A stretch of DNA of 64,000 bases from Candidatus Obscuribacterales bacterium (GTDB lineage Bacteria > Cyanobacteriota > Vampirovibrionia > Obscuribacterales > Obscuribacteraceae). Of the stretch, positions 31,582 to 40,128 are shown in pieces. The notes beneath the pieces were generated by a model. The model did not search any database. It saw only the letters and a list, made by a program, of their open reading frames with translations, and had not been told where the DNA came from. Positions within the stretch are counted from its first letter, which is position 1. The number at the start of each line of letters is the position of its first letter. Where the stretch lies: positions 62,001-126,000 of the forward strand of contig JAHBVO010000002.1 in the NCBI GenBank assembly GCA_019637435.1, given 5' to 3'. A program made the translations under genes and the position numbers.

Positions 31582-32865
31582 CTAATCCTCCGAATAATTG
31601 ACGTCGGTTTCTTCTTCCTCCGGCTCGAAAATAACATCAAAAGGTTTCGGTCTTTCAAGATCGTCGTCACCATGACCAGCCTCGCCCGAATTTTTTAAAC
31701 TGCTGACTTGTCGCTCGGCAGCTAGGGCCTCGGTCATCAAGCCTTTCGCTTCGTACCTGCGGGACAATTCCTCAAGGACTCGTTTTTGCACGCAGACTCT
31801 TGCGGAGGACACTTCGCATTGGCTTAACGCCGATTTTAATACGCTAATTGACTGATCTGTAAGCCCTTCTTTTTCCAAGATTCTGCTCAAACCGATAGAC
31901 AAAATAACCATGTCATCAACATAAAACTCATCGATTGGCTGCTCAATCTTTGAAAGTGCTTCTTGAGCTGTTTGCCGTGCGCGAGGCAGCTCACCGAAGC
32001 TAAAAAATAATGCCGACTCATTGAGGTAATCGTAGTCTTTTTGAAGCTCTTTACGGCCAATGGAGAGAACGCTGAGCGCGCGTGTTTTTTCGCCGAGCTT
32101 CCAAAGCAGCTTCGACGCATCTAGAAACTGAGCTGAATTCAAACTCTGTGGAGAGGTCAGAATAATCGATTTAACCAATTCAACAAATTTCAAGGCATAA
32201 TCACGGTCTCCATCGTTCAGCGCCTGAGATGCGCATTGAAGCGCTTGGTCGAATATATCTTCAATCTTTCGACACTGAGCGACCACGCCGTGCCTGTCGT
32301 AAAGCATGGCGTGACAAGAATCGAACGCCAGTTGCTTCTTGCCGTCGGCGAAATATTTATGAATCTGCGCCACGTCTTGCTCACAACTCCAGAAGTAGAA
32401 CTGAGTGATATACATCATCGGAATTATGGACACCATAAGCCTTGGAATTAAAAACGAATTCAGCTCTTCCGTGGAATCACCGAGTTTTAGTTTGTAGGTG
32501 CTTTGCGCCGAAATGAAAAAGACCACCGAGCAAATCACGCTACACCATCTCTGGGTCTCCGGCAAATAATCAAATGGAAAAAACGGATTGTAAAAGATCA
32601 AAGCGAGAAGTGCCCAGAGGAACCATCCAGTTCGAAGACGAAGTCCTAGGATTACAAGAATAAGGCATGGCAAGCTGACACAGAGCCGCACTATAAATGG
32701 ATTCCAGTAGAGACAGAGACCTGCGTGCAGCAGTAACGCGACAGACAGAAAAAGCGAGATACAGGCGAAGCTTCTGACCGACATCGGCACCGCTGCCGCA
32801 ACATCAGATTCATTTTGATCAGTGTTCTCAACTCGCTGTTCATCATTCATGAATTGAAAAACCAT
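31582..32865 (-). CDS. Membrane protein fusing a DUF6804-like module to TPR-like helices
   Basis: 427 residues. The N-terminal third has several membrane segments, and residues 28-120 resemble the neighbouring small protein (WFLWALLALIFYNPFFPFDYLPETQRW against WVWTLGLLAVGYNPIFRIHLDKGTW). A cytoplasmic or periplasmic TPR-like helical region follows (QLAFDSCHAMLYD, LWKLGEKTRALSVLSIG, LPRARQTAQEALSKI, GLTDQSISVLKSAL), then an acidic tail. A second ATG at 32850 is an alternative start. GGAATGAAGGTTTCATTC (32919-32936), a longer-spaced relative of the Fur-box-like dyads, lies upstream. Confidence 0.62.
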   Translation of the reverse strand: MVFQFMNDEQRVENTDQNESDVAAAVPMSVRSFACISLFLSVALLLHAGLCLYWNPFIVRLCVSLPCLILVILGLRLRTGWFLWALLALIFYNPFFPFDYLPETQRWCSVICSVVFFISAQSTYKLKLGDSTEELNSFLIPRLMVSIIPMMYITQFYFWSCEQDVAQIHKYFADGKKQLAFDSCHAMLYDRHGVVAQCRKIEDIFDQALQCASQALNDGDRDYALKFVELVKSIILTSPQSLNSAQFLDASKLLWKLGEKTRALSVLSIGRKELQKDYDYLNESALFFSFGELPRARQTAQEALSKIEQPIDEFYVDDMVILSIGLSRILEKEGLTDQSISVLKSALSQCEVSSARVCVQKRVLEELSRRYEAKGLMTEALAAERQVSSLKNSGEAGHGDDDLERPKPFDVIFEPEEEETDVNYSED

Positions 32866-33076
32866 CCTTGTTTGAGTTGGTTGACTAGCGCCAGATCACT
32901 TCGCCGTTCTCAATAGCTGGAATGAAGGTTTCATTCTGACGACCATTACGCCTTAACCCATGCGCAGTTTTTTATTTCAAGCCGTAACTTTTAAGATCAA
33001 AATTCGTGATTCGTCTCCCGATTTTGAGCACGGCTCGAAGATCTGGCAGGACTGGTGCCGCCGGATAATTCTGATA

Positions 33077-33400
33077 TCAATCTCTCCAAAATACCTCGCC
33101 CGCCGAAATTACAGGAAAGGATATTTCTCGCCGTCCGTCTTCGTCTTCGATGTACCAAGCGTCGAGCATTGACTCATCAAATGGCAGCGGTGACTCGTCC
33201 GGTTCTTCCGGTTCACGCTCGCGACTTTCGTCATTGAAATAATCAAACATGACTTGGTAATCGTTTGCGGCGGATGATAGTTCGATGTAGCCACTCCATT
33301 GGAACATGTCTTCTGGAGTAATATTCGTGACGTGCCCAATCAGTCTATCTCGATGATAGAGACTGGCGTTTTTAACTTGAGAGTTTGTTTCCGAAACCAT
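33077..33400 (-). CDS. Small acidic protein, putative immunity partner
   Basis: 107 residues, strongly acidic in the second half (ESREREPEEPDESPLPFDESM). N-terminal core KNASLYHRDRLIGHVTNITPEDMFQWSGYIEL suggests a small beta-rich fold. It starts 23 bp after the stop of the putative ADP-ribosyltransferase-like toxin gene on the same strand, the usual place of an immunity gene. A truncated paralogue retaining the first 31 residues lies at 43265-43363. Immunity function is an inference from position, size and charge. Confidence 0.6.
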   Translation of the reverse strand: MVSETNSQVKNASLYHRDRLIGHVTNITPEDMFQWSGYIELSSAANDYQVMFDYFNDESREREPEEPDESPLPFDESMLDAWYIEDEDGRREISFPVISAGEVFWRD

Positions 33401-33423
33401 TGAAAACTCCTACTTAATTGCTG

Positions 33424-35223
33424 TTACTTCACTCGCCCTGATTTCGGGGAATAGTCATTTAAAATCGTAAGAAATCTTTTGGGAATAACGCCCTGGACGA
33501 GAATTTCTCGGTCCTTGTTCACATACTCCAGTAGCTTTATCTTCTCGACGCGCTTGAAGTAGCTAGTACGAATTCGGTCTACCAGTTCCTCATGCTCTAT
33601 CACTTTTATTCCGCTTACCTCGTTTTTGGCGATTGCCTTACGGAGACCATCTAAGTCAAGTTGTACTCCATCCGAACCGTACTTCGCGATGACACCATCC
33701 TTGGTGCCGAAGCTGATGAAGGGGGAGTATTCTTTGGCTCGCCGACATGCTTGGGCCTCGATATGTTCGGCGACGCTTACGCTTCGTCCTTTGTAAGTGC
33801 CAATAGGGTCCGCCGGAGTTAGGTCACCGTCCGCGTTTATGTATGCCTTCTTTCTGCCTTTTTCATTCAGTGGTGAATAGAGATCTTTGTCGCCTCTGAA
33901 AGCTGTTGCCTCCCCCCGAGATGATGGAACCTCTCTAGCCAATTCTGCTTGCCAGTCGTTTGCCCGGTCTGTCCTCGATGACATCTGGAGAATGTGATCT
34001 TGGTCCTTTGTCCCAGGTACATTTCCGTGGATAGCTCTGGTACCAGATGCGGTATTGGTTGCGAGTTCACGCTCCTGAAGAAGGCGACTCACAAAGGTCT
34101 TTATGTGTTCCGACGCGTTTGTTTTAATCGACGGAGATTTGTCTATGATGCTTTCCGCTATTCCATCAAGGGCATCGACTAATTTCCCTGATTTTGCAAG
34201 CGCGTTCCATTTGTCAGCTAGACCGGCAATGCCGATACCGGCTATCAGTTCTGCGCCCCGCTCGGTCTTCTCTTGAATGGGCATTGTGTCCCAGTGTTCA
34301 TTCAAGGCGTAACCGACGAGCGCCAAGTCTCTTATCGGCTTTGCCGCATCGCCGCTTATTTGAACTTCATAGGCGTAGGTTTTAGCAAAATCACCAAGTT
34401 TAATTCCAGCGACTAACATTTGCCCTATGTGTTCACCAACCTTCGCACCTGTGGTGACAGCCGCGTCGTGATCAAGGTAGACGTCGTGAACGAATTTTCC
34501 AGTTGCCTGGAGTCCGTCGAAGATGCCTTTGAAGACGTTTGCGAAGCCTTTTGGAATTGAATCCGAAACCTTTTGAATTGTTTTCTCGTATTCATTTTGA
34601 CCGACTGTTGAGCCATGAGCGAACGCTTTAATTACTTCGTTTCGCTGATTTGGATTTAGTCGCTGAAATGATTCCCAGGGATTTGATTTTGTTTGGGCGT
34701 TGTAGAGGTCTCTCATTGCCTCTGAATTCTCTTTGGCTTGTTCTCGTGCCAGTTTGAGTAGTTCGTTTCGCTGAGGACCGGCTGGAAGGTTTTCAGCATA
34801 CTCTCTGAGCTTCTGCACAGGCTGGAGAATCGGATTTTCCTCGGCTAATGCTCTGAGATGCATGCTGCTTTCGGAAGTTATCGCATTCTTCGCGTTGTGA
34901 TTTGAACGAGGAGATTCGCTATCTGAGCTTTGGTGAGCTTTCGATTCTTTTGACGAGAAGTGTTCCGTTGTCGACGGAGAGCGTGCCGCTTTTCCTGACC
35001 GGTCGCCTTTCGAAATTTCTCCTGAGATACCAAAGTTTTCGTGAAGCGCTGGAAGCAAACCGGATGGATGTTTGTCGTTCAAGTGAGAGAGACGATTAAT
35101 TTGATCGTGGGCTTTTTGATTTGAGTCGTCGGCAATCACGGCGTCGCTGTTGGTTGCGTCAGATGGTTTTGCAACCTGACTTTTTTCGATGCGCTCTCGA
35201 TTGTTATCTGTTTTGTCAGGCAT
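33424..35223 (-). CDS. Large disordered-N-terminus protein with ADP-ribosyltransferase-like C-terminus, putative toxin
   Basis: 599 residues. The first 110 are polar and disordered, with no signal peptide. A helical middle region (about 115-330) includes a hydrophobic stretch near AELIAGIGIAGLADKWNAL. The C-terminal 160 residues show an Arg-Ser-Glu ADP-ribosyltransferase-like pattern: AFRGDKDLYS near 440, SPFISFGTKDGVIAKYG near 498-514, and REILVQGVIPKRFL near 570-583. In R-S-E enzymes these supply the NAD-binding Arg, Ser-x-Ser/Thr and catalytic Glu; here the third block ends with Glu-Ile-Leu and Gly-Val-Ile-Pro. A polymorphic-toxin-like effector is inferred. A copy of the 18-bp dyad lies inside the gene (34039-34056). 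Confidence 0.58.
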   Translation of the reverse strand: MPDKTDNNRERIEKSQVAKPSDATNSDAVIADDSNQKAHDQINRLSHLNDKHPSGLLPALHENFGISGEISKGDRSGKAARSPSTTEHFSSKESKAHQSSDSESPRSNHNAKNAITSESSMHLRALAEENPILQPVQKLREYAENLPAGPQRNELLKLAREQAKENSEAMRDLYNAQTKSNPWESFQRLNPNQRNEVIKAFAHGSTVGQNEYEKTIQKVSDSIPKGFANVFKGIFDGLQATGKFVHDVYLDHDAAVTTGAKVGEHIGQMLVAGIKLGDFAKTYAYEVQISGDAAKPIRDLALVGYALNEHWDTMPIQEKTERGAELIAGIGIAGLADKWNALAKSGKLVDALDGIAESIIDKSPSIKTNASEHIKTFVSRLLQERELATNTASGTRAIHGNVPGTKDQDHILQMSSRTDRANDWQAELAREVPSSRGEATAFRGDKDLYSPLNEKGRKKAYINADGDLTPADPIGTYKGRSVSVAEHIEAQACRRAKEYSPFISFGTKDGVIAKYGSDGVQLDLDGLRKAIAKNEVSGIKVIEHEELVDRIRTSYFKRVEKIKLLEYVNKDREILVQGVIPKRFLTILNDYSPKSGRVK

Positions 35224-35323
35224 GAGTTAGCTGGCCCATCTCGTGCATCTTAGTATACGCCGCCGTTCCTCTGTTGGGGAGGTTGATTTTTGAGGGCAAA
35301 AACGCGATTCTTGATGCGTCCAG

Positions 35324-35462
35324 AATTGACATGCGACCCCTGGCGCCTGTTATTCGGCAGCCGCCGCAACGGCGTATGTTTTTTCATTCGCGACGCGGTT
35401 TTGGCGGACGCGCTCGTGGCTGCGGGCAATCCAGCCTAGCAGGCCGCACCCCTGTCAAATTT
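35324..35462 (+). repeat. Long inverted-repeat element, copy 3 (divergent)
   Basis: 139 bp. Outer ends AATTGACATGCGACCCC and the GGGT-type partner ending CCTGTCAAATT pair through TTGAC/GTCAA but differ from copies 1 and 2. The inner CGGCAGCCGCCGC and GGCTGCGGGCAATCCAGCCTAG blocks are conserved. Same orientation. An apparent ORF from 35274 to 35804 is created by the repeat and is not annotated. Confidence 0.75.
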
Positions 35463-35522
35463 GGGCAGTCGATTTTTAGAAGAAAGACGACGATTTACCA
35501 GTCAGTGTTGGGACAAGAGAGT

Positions 35523-35540
35523 GATACCAAGGATGGTGTC
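35523..35540. repeat. 18-bp dyad (GATACC-N6-GGTGTC)
   Basis: Member of the dispersed dyad family, in the gap between the putative toxin gene and the HNH-like gene, 61 bp beyond the inverted-repeat element. Confidence 0.65.
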
Positions 35541-35757
35541 GAAGGAAGCGATGGCTGGCATGCACTATTGAAGCGTCGCAGGCGTATTCTGAATTATCCT
35601 TTGCTTCTCGTCGAGGACCGCGTTATTGCAAGCGGTAGACACCCGGCCAATCTTGTTAATCAGATCGGTAATAAGCTAAAGGACATGCGGAGGACCGGGT
35701 TCAGTTGCCTAAAATCGAAAAAAATTGACAGGTTTCCCTATTCGCCACTACTTCCGG

Positions 35758-36579
35758 CTACTTTTGTTTCGGGCGTTTGTGCTCGCGTGAGGTCGCGATT
35801 ATAGCTGCCTGCGCCGGTTCTCCGACCACTAGGAAATTTGTTTTGTCAGGGAAATCAGGCCACTCAGCTGGGAAAGTGGCGTCAATATCTAATGGCACTA
35901 ATGCTTTGCTCGATAGCGGTGATTTGCGCCACTCATCTAGGTTTGGCAAGTTTGCATACTTGTCTACCTGAGTTACTAAAAATGCTACCGGAAAGTATTT
36001 CATAGCGGCGAAAACTGTAGCAGGGCTTCCGACTGAGCCTCTGACAGATGGCATCGCAAAGTCTCGATGAATAGAAGCGTATGCTGGATATGGGAAAAAC
36101 CAGTAGAAAACATGAAGTTCTTCGGGAATGGGTTTTTCGGGTTGCGTGACGCAGGGGCGCGCCAACGTGTCAAGCCAAGTATCAGTTTGCAAGTTCGAAG
36201 CTGCCATAAGATGACCCAAGACGCCCTTCATAACCGCAACTGGGCTAATTTCCAATTTGATTTGTCCAGATAAACTGTCCTTATTCAACAGATCCTTAGC
36301 TCTGCGACTTAGGTCGAGTAAAGCCGGATCATAGAACTTTGATAACGTCTCGTTGTTGCATTTTTTACATGTCGCCCTTTGAAAAGAAATGCCGTTCTGT
36401 TTATATTTTGGTCGAGTGTTGAACGTAGAAGCTTTCAGCAATGGTATTTGTTCTGACATCAAGAACTCCATGCAACATCTCGGTGGGCAATGTTCCTCCG
36501 TAAGCTCAAGAAGCGGCTTCTTGTTTCCGCAGATCCGACAACGTCCGTCAACATCGCCTATTTTTTGTTTATTTCCCAT
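35758..36579 (-). CDS. HNH-like zinc-binding protein 1
   Basis: 273 residues from ATG 36579 (GGAG close upstream); the frame is open 54 codons further and would overlap the preceding gene. The N-terminus has CRICGNKKPLLELTEEHCPPRC, then CKKCNNETLS: two CxxC knuckles with EH-x-PP between, the layout of HNH/treble-clef endonucleases. The remaining 190 residues are mixed alpha/beta without a known domain. Together with the next gene upstream it forms a tandem pair. Nuclease function is inferred from the zinc-ribbon layout; a second catalytic His or Asn is not certain. Confidence 0.62.
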   Translation of the reverse strand: MGNKQKIGDVDGRCRICGNKKPLLELTEEHCPPRCCMEFLMSEQIPLLKASTFNTRPKYKQNGISFQRATCKKCNNETLSKFYDPALLDLSRRAKDLLNKDSLSGQIKLEISPVAVMKGVLGHLMAASNLQTDTWLDTLARPCVTQPEKPIPEELHVFYWFFPYPAYASIHRDFAMPSVRGSVGSPATVFAAMKYFPVAFLVTQVDKYANLPNLDEWRKSPLSSKALVPLDIDATFPAEWPDFPDKTNFLVVGEPAQAAIIATSREHKRPKQK

Positions 36580-36634
36580 GTGCTCCGGTTTTAATACAAG
36601 TGATTTCGGCGTTTGGCAATTCAAAAAATTTTTT

Positions 36635-37672
36635 TCAATGACGGAGCAGAGAAACATCGTTCTTTTGCACCGGCTCGCCGGTATCGGGTCGGAGGATTTT
36701 GTGCTTCGCAACGTCGAATACGTACCCTTTTCCAAACACACTTGGTGGAATTGATTTGAATGGATAGGCAGAGATTTGTACTCGATAAGTGAGGAACCCG
36801 AAGAGTGATACGTTAACCAGAAGCCTTCCGTTTGCCTCGTAGAATGTCAAAAAGTGCGCAGCTATATGAGGGCGGTTTTCAGTGCCTGCCGTTCTGTAAC
36901 CATGCTTTAGGATCGTCACCGGACTCTCGCCAACGTCGTAGATAACGAAGGTTCTAATAGCAGCGAAATAGTCGTCGTACAGATACTCTCCGAGATTAGA
37001 CTGCAGAGTGCAGTAGGCGAAATAGTTGAATGCAATTTTGGAAATGAAGCGTTCAACATCTCTGTCGAGAGTTGCGTTGAATTCGTAGTTGAATATCATC
37101 TCCTCTGAAGACTCACCCTTCTCGATATTCTCCTCATCTTCGCGAAAGTCTAATCCGCGCCTGCGTATCTCTCGTTTCATTTTTCCTACAGTATCGTCAT
37201 CACCGAAGAAATACATGGTCAAATTTTTCTTGCCCGTCCAATTCATTCGTTTGTCGAAACGTTTTGCATCGCGGAGGCCTTCCCAAAACATGACTAAGTT
37301 TCTTCCGTTTGGTCCTTTTACAAGTACGTGCGGGATCAGCTCGATCTTGCCTGTAGCGGGATCAAGGCACGGAAATATATTGGAGAACATCGTGGTTGGT
37401 TTTCCATTGACACGGAAAGTCGTTGTCAATTTGTCATTCTTGAATCGTATCGAAGAATCCTTTCGACAACGGTATTGAGCCGACAAAATGCCTTCCATCG
37501 CATCTTCCTTGAATGTTGATTCCAGCTTACTGATTACTTTGCTGTTGCAAGTGTCGCAAACAACTTTCAGGAAAAGGTCTGGATCAAATTTCCCAAGAAA
37601 TTGGGATACGACGTGCTCCTCCCCATCGAATTTTCTTTCAGTTTCCAGGCAGTAAATACAACGCCTAGTCAT
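36635..37672 (-). CDS. HNH-like zinc-binding protein 2
   Basis: 345 residues. It begins MTRRCIYCLE, then EEHVVSQFLG near residues 18-27 and VCDTCNSKVISKLE near residues 38-51: the CxxC...EH...CxxCN arrangement of HNH/treble-clef nucleases, shared with the gene 55 bp downstream. The C-terminal 250 residues are unlike the partner (many Phe/Tyr, KKNLTMYFFGDDD and ISKIAFNYFAYCTLQ), so the two may recognise different substrates or act as a complex. No signal peptide. A defence role is plausible from context but unproven. Confidence 0.65.
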   Translation of the reverse strand: MTRRCIYCLETERKFDGEEHVVSQFLGKFDPDLFLKVVCDTCNSKVISKLESTFKEDAMEGILSAQYRCRKDSSIRFKNDKLTTTFRVNGKPTTMFSNIFPCLDPATGKIELIPHVLVKGPNGRNLVMFWEGLRDAKRFDKRMNWTGKKNLTMYFFGDDDTVGKMKREIRRRGLDFREDEENIEKGESSEEMIFNYEFNATLDRDVERFISKIAFNYFAYCTLQSNLGEYLYDDYFAAIRTFVIYDVGESPVTILKHGYRTAGTENRPHIAAHFLTFYEANGRLLVNVSLFGFLTYRVQISAYPFKSIPPSVFGKGYVFDVAKHKILRPDTGEPVQKNDVSLLRH

Positions 37673-37740
37673 TGTCGAGTTTCCTTTATAGCTAGCGTGA
37701 AACCATAACCCAGATATTGCACCGCAGCTGGTGGCGTGAA

Positions 37741-38379
37741 CTAGGGAAATGTATTATAGCCACCCATGACGTTCGGCATGGTTTGGGAGAAGGAGCCATT
37801 CGGACCGTAAATGTTTTGGCCACCGAAGACGTTTGGCATTGTCGTCGTCATGCCACCGTTTTGGTGATAGATGTTTTGTCCGCCGAAGACATTCGACGAT
37901 GAAGTTGTCATTGAACCATTGGAGCCGTAAGCGTTGTAGCCACCCATAACATTCGGCATTGTCGTTATCGTGCCACCGTTTGGAAGCATCACGTTCTGCC
38001 CACCGAAGATATTTTTTGATGTCGTCGTCATGGTGCCGTCACCGTTGTAAATGTTTTGACCGCCGAAAATATTTCCGGTTGAGGTAGTCGGAAAGCTCAT
38101 CTGCAAAGGTTGCATAGGTTGCATTTGCATTGGCTGATACGTGTTCATCGGATAGCTAGCAGCAGGAGCTGCGCTGCCGTGAAGTCGGTAGTGAGATGCT
38201 GCGATGCCAACTGCTCTTGCGCCGTTCCAAGTTTTGCGAAATCCAGTTCCGGCGAGGCTCAAACCGCGTTTTGCAATATTTGAAACGCTGCCGTTGGTTT
38301 GCTGCTGCTGCTGCTGAGCTTCAGCTGTCGAGCAAAATAGTATACCTGCACTTGCTAGTGCCAAGCTCCAAATTTTCAT
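37741..38379 (-). CDS. Exported 20-residue-repeat protein
   Basis: 212 residues. A signal peptide (MKIWSLALASAGILFCSTAEA) is followed by a Gln run. Residues from about 110 to the end hold five and a half 20-residue repeats of the form NxFGGQNxYxxNGxMTTTxP, with alternating VFGGQN and VMGGYN units. ATG 38379 is chosen for GGAG eight bases upstream. A 20-bp perfect palindrome (38395-38414) sits just before the ribosome site. It probably forms a repetitive surface or periplasmic beta structure. No catalytic motif. Confidence 0.65.
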   Translation of the reverse strand: MKIWSLALASAGILFCSTAEAQQQQQQTNGSVSNIAKRGLSLAGTGFRKTWNGARAVGIAASHYRLHGSAAPAASYPMNTYQPMQMQPMQPLQMSFPTTSTGNIFGGQNIYNGDGTMTTTSKNIFGGQNVMLPNGGTITTMPNVMGGYNAYGSNGSMTTSSSNVFGGQNIYHQNGGMTTTMPNVFGGQNIYGPNGSFSQTMPNVMGGYNTFP

Positions 38380-38394
38380 GACCAAATCTCCAAT

Positions 38395-38414
38395 CCTGAT
38401 TAGATCTAATCAGG
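38395..38414. promoter_or_regulatory. 20-bp perfect palindrome, likely operator
   Basis: CCTGATTAGATCTAATCAGG is self-complementary over all 20 bases. It ends 16 bp upstream of the ATG of the repeat protein, where a repressor dimer or mRNA hairpin would act. No T-tract follows, so it is not a typical terminator. Confidence 0.6.
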
Positions 38415-38459
38415 GAGGCGTGGAATTTTCGTGACACTTTACTTCTATGATTCTTGACC

Positions 38460-38602
38460 GCAGATTTGACACGGGTCCCCTGTCGCCTGCTATTCGGCAG
38501 CCGCCGCAGCGAGCGTGCGCGCGGATTGGTTGGAGGGAATCGGGCGCGCTCGTGGCTGCGGGCAAATCAGCCTAGCAGGCGCCGAACCCGTGTCAAATCT
38601 GC
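38460..38602 (+). repeat. Long inverted-repeat element, copy 4
   Basis: 143 bp. Outer ends GCAGATTTGACACGGGT and ACCCGTGTCAAATCTGC are perfect complements but differ from copies 1-2 outside GACACGGGT. Inner blocks match the other copies. Same orientation. It shares the gap 38415-38808 with one 18-bp dyad; no gene seen there. Confidence 0.85.
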
Positions 38603-38660
38603 TGCCTTTATCCGGGGGACTTTCGTGCGGGTGGAATCGTATCTAGCGGAAAATATTGCT

Positions 38661-38678
38661 GATACTATATGTGGTGCT
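38661..38678. repeat. 18-bp dyad (GATACT-N6-GGTGCT)
   Basis: Member of the dispersed dyad family, 58 bp beyond inverted-repeat copy 4 and upstream of the hypothetical gene at 38809. Confidence 0.55.
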
Positions 38679-38808
38679 ATTGAAATTTGTTTTCGCTGAT
38701 CTAGCTTTTCTGATGTATTTGAATTTCCGAATTTCGTCGGGGACCTTATCGGCTTGCTCTGAGCGCAGTGACCAGCAGGCGTTATAATGTCGGGACTGGG
38801 ACAATTGA

Positions 38809-39222
38809 GTGCCGGACGCCAGACGTTTGCGAGTTTCGAATGAATATCGGCTCGAATCAGACGAGTCGATGGAAGCTGCGCGGTCGTGTCTACTGCCTCA
38901 AATGAAAGGCTGTTTTAGTATTGCGCAGGATGACGGACAACGTCGCGTCATTTTAGTTTTTGCTATGTTGCCAGACGAGTTATCTATAGTCTCTGAAGAA
39001 GCTGATAGCTTGCGAGACTTCGCAGAGTCGCAATCGGACAAATTGGACTATCCGATTTCGCTCAGATGCACGCATGAGCCAAAAGGTCTATTGGGGAAGA
39101 AAGAAGATTACGCGCAGATGGATCCACTGGAAGCTGCTATTCATCGGCAATTGCGTTTGGATAGACGAATGAGAACATTCGGTCCTAGTTCACTTTTTAC
39201 TGGTTACTTGTGGCTATCATAG
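38809..39222 (+). CDS. Hypothetical small soluble protein
   Basis: 137 residues from GTG 38809; ATG 38869 is an alternative and neither has a clear ribosome site. The sequence CLLPQMKGCFSIAQDDGQRRVILVFAMLPDELSIVSEEADSLR (residues 27-69, read in two blocks) suggests a short beta-rich core followed by a helical acidic region. No signal peptide, membrane segment or known domain. Confidence 0.4.
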   Translation: MPDARRLRVSNEYRLESDESMEAARSCLLPQMKGCFSIAQDDGQRRVILVFAMLPDELSIVSEEADSLRDFAESQSDKLDYPISLRCTHEPKGLLGKKEDYAQMDPLEAAIHRQLRLDRRMRTFGPSSLFTGYLWLS

Positions 39223-39386
39223 CTGTCGTGATGTTCATTTATCGCGCGAACACTGGCACTCCGTGATGAAAAATTCGAATACAAACATGTTGAAGTACTA
39301 GTCCTACAACACTGGTCGTGAGTCTAGTTGCCTGATTCACGTGCAGCGATGCTAAATTAGGCCACTTTTGATCTAATAGTGCTATT

Positions 39387-39719
39387 TCACCCCCTCAGTA
39401 CAACGAAAAGGGCTGTGGCAAAAGTAGCTAATGCAGCTAAACCGGTCCAAAACATCATCATTAGATTCAATGAAATAGCTCTTTCTGCTCGGTCAGCACT
39501 TTCAATTTCTAGCAGCAATTCGAGCACAGCTCGATTTCTGTCTTGCTTTCCCATATTGCTTAACAGCGTATCAATGAGGAGATCTGGATTTTTATCAAGG
39601 AAGCTCGATCGCTCATCGTAGCCAATCCCAAAGTCCTCTGCAACTTTCCATTTGATATCACGAGACAAAAGTTTGACGCGCGATTCGTTTAAGCTAATAC
39701 CAATTTTTAATTTACGCAC
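39387..39719 (-). CDS. Hypothetical protein with C-terminal membrane anchor
   Basis: 110 residues from GTG 39719, which follows GAGGAAC by four bases and overlaps the upstream gene's stop by eight; the frame is open further upstream but would overlap that gene deeply. The N-terminal 75 residues are soluble and helical (DRNRAVLELLLEIESADRAER). A final hydrophobic helix (MMMFWTGLAALATFATALFVVL) anchors it in the membrane. It is paired with the 88-residue gene upstream and lies near the patatin gene. Family unknown. Confidence 0.55.
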   Translation of the reverse strand: MRKLKIGISLNESRVKLLSRDIKWKVAEDFGIGYDERSSFLDKNPDLLIDTLLSNMGKQDRNRAVLELLLEIESADRAERAISLNLMMMFWTGLAALATFATALFVVLRG

Positions 39720-39978
39720 ACAAGTTCCTCGCTTTAGCCGCCTCTCGGCCTTTCTCCACAACCACGAAAATGTCTTTTTCATTTTCTCGAACCCATTCAA
39801 GTTCCTCGTGCATACGCGCTAGCGCCATCGACAGAATCTCCGATGGGCGACCTCTCACCATCGTTCCATTAATCGTCACAGCGTTGTAGTGCCTCAATAC
39901 CTCAATTTTCCAATCGTTGTTAACAGCGCTGGAAAGAATCTCCGTAATCGCGCGATCAATTTCTTGTTCTAATTGCAT
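39712..39978 (-). CDS. Hypothetical small soluble protein
   Basis: 88 residues; AGAGGAAC lies seven bases upstream of the ATG. Helical N-terminus (QEIDRAITEILSSAV), a short strand pair (HYNAVTINGTMVRGRPS), then a charged helical C-terminus (ARMHEELEWVRENEKDIF). Its stop overlaps the GTG of the membrane-anchored partner. Together they look like a two-gene cassette with the second product at the membrane. No family recognised. Confidence 0.55.
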   Translation of the reverse strand: MQLEQEIDRAITEILSSAVNNDWKIEVLRHYNAVTINGTMVRGRPSEILSMALARMHEELEWVRENEKDIFVVVEKGREAAKARNLCA

Positions 39979-40070
39979 AATAAGTTCCTCTCATTGATTA
40001 GATGCTGATTCTCTAAGTTGTTACTGTGTCAAAATTTCGCCGCTCTAACAAATTCCAGACAGAAACGACT

Positions 40071-40088
40071 GCCACTGCTAGTGGTGCA
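40071..40088. repeat. 18-bp dyad (GCCACT-N6-GGTGCA)
   Basis: Member of the dispersed dyad family with CCACTGCTAGTGG at its centre, between the two-gene cassette and the end of the patatin gene. Confidence 0.55.
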
Positions 40089-40128
40089 TTTTTTTTCTCT
40101 CACAACATGCTATTTACTCCAGGTATTC

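Noticed and set aside
35274..35804. 176-codon plus-strand ORF across inverted-repeat copy 3
   Set aside because: It runs through a repeat element and the end of an HNH gene on the other strand, and has no ribosome site. Basic, Arg-rich composition fits a chance frame.
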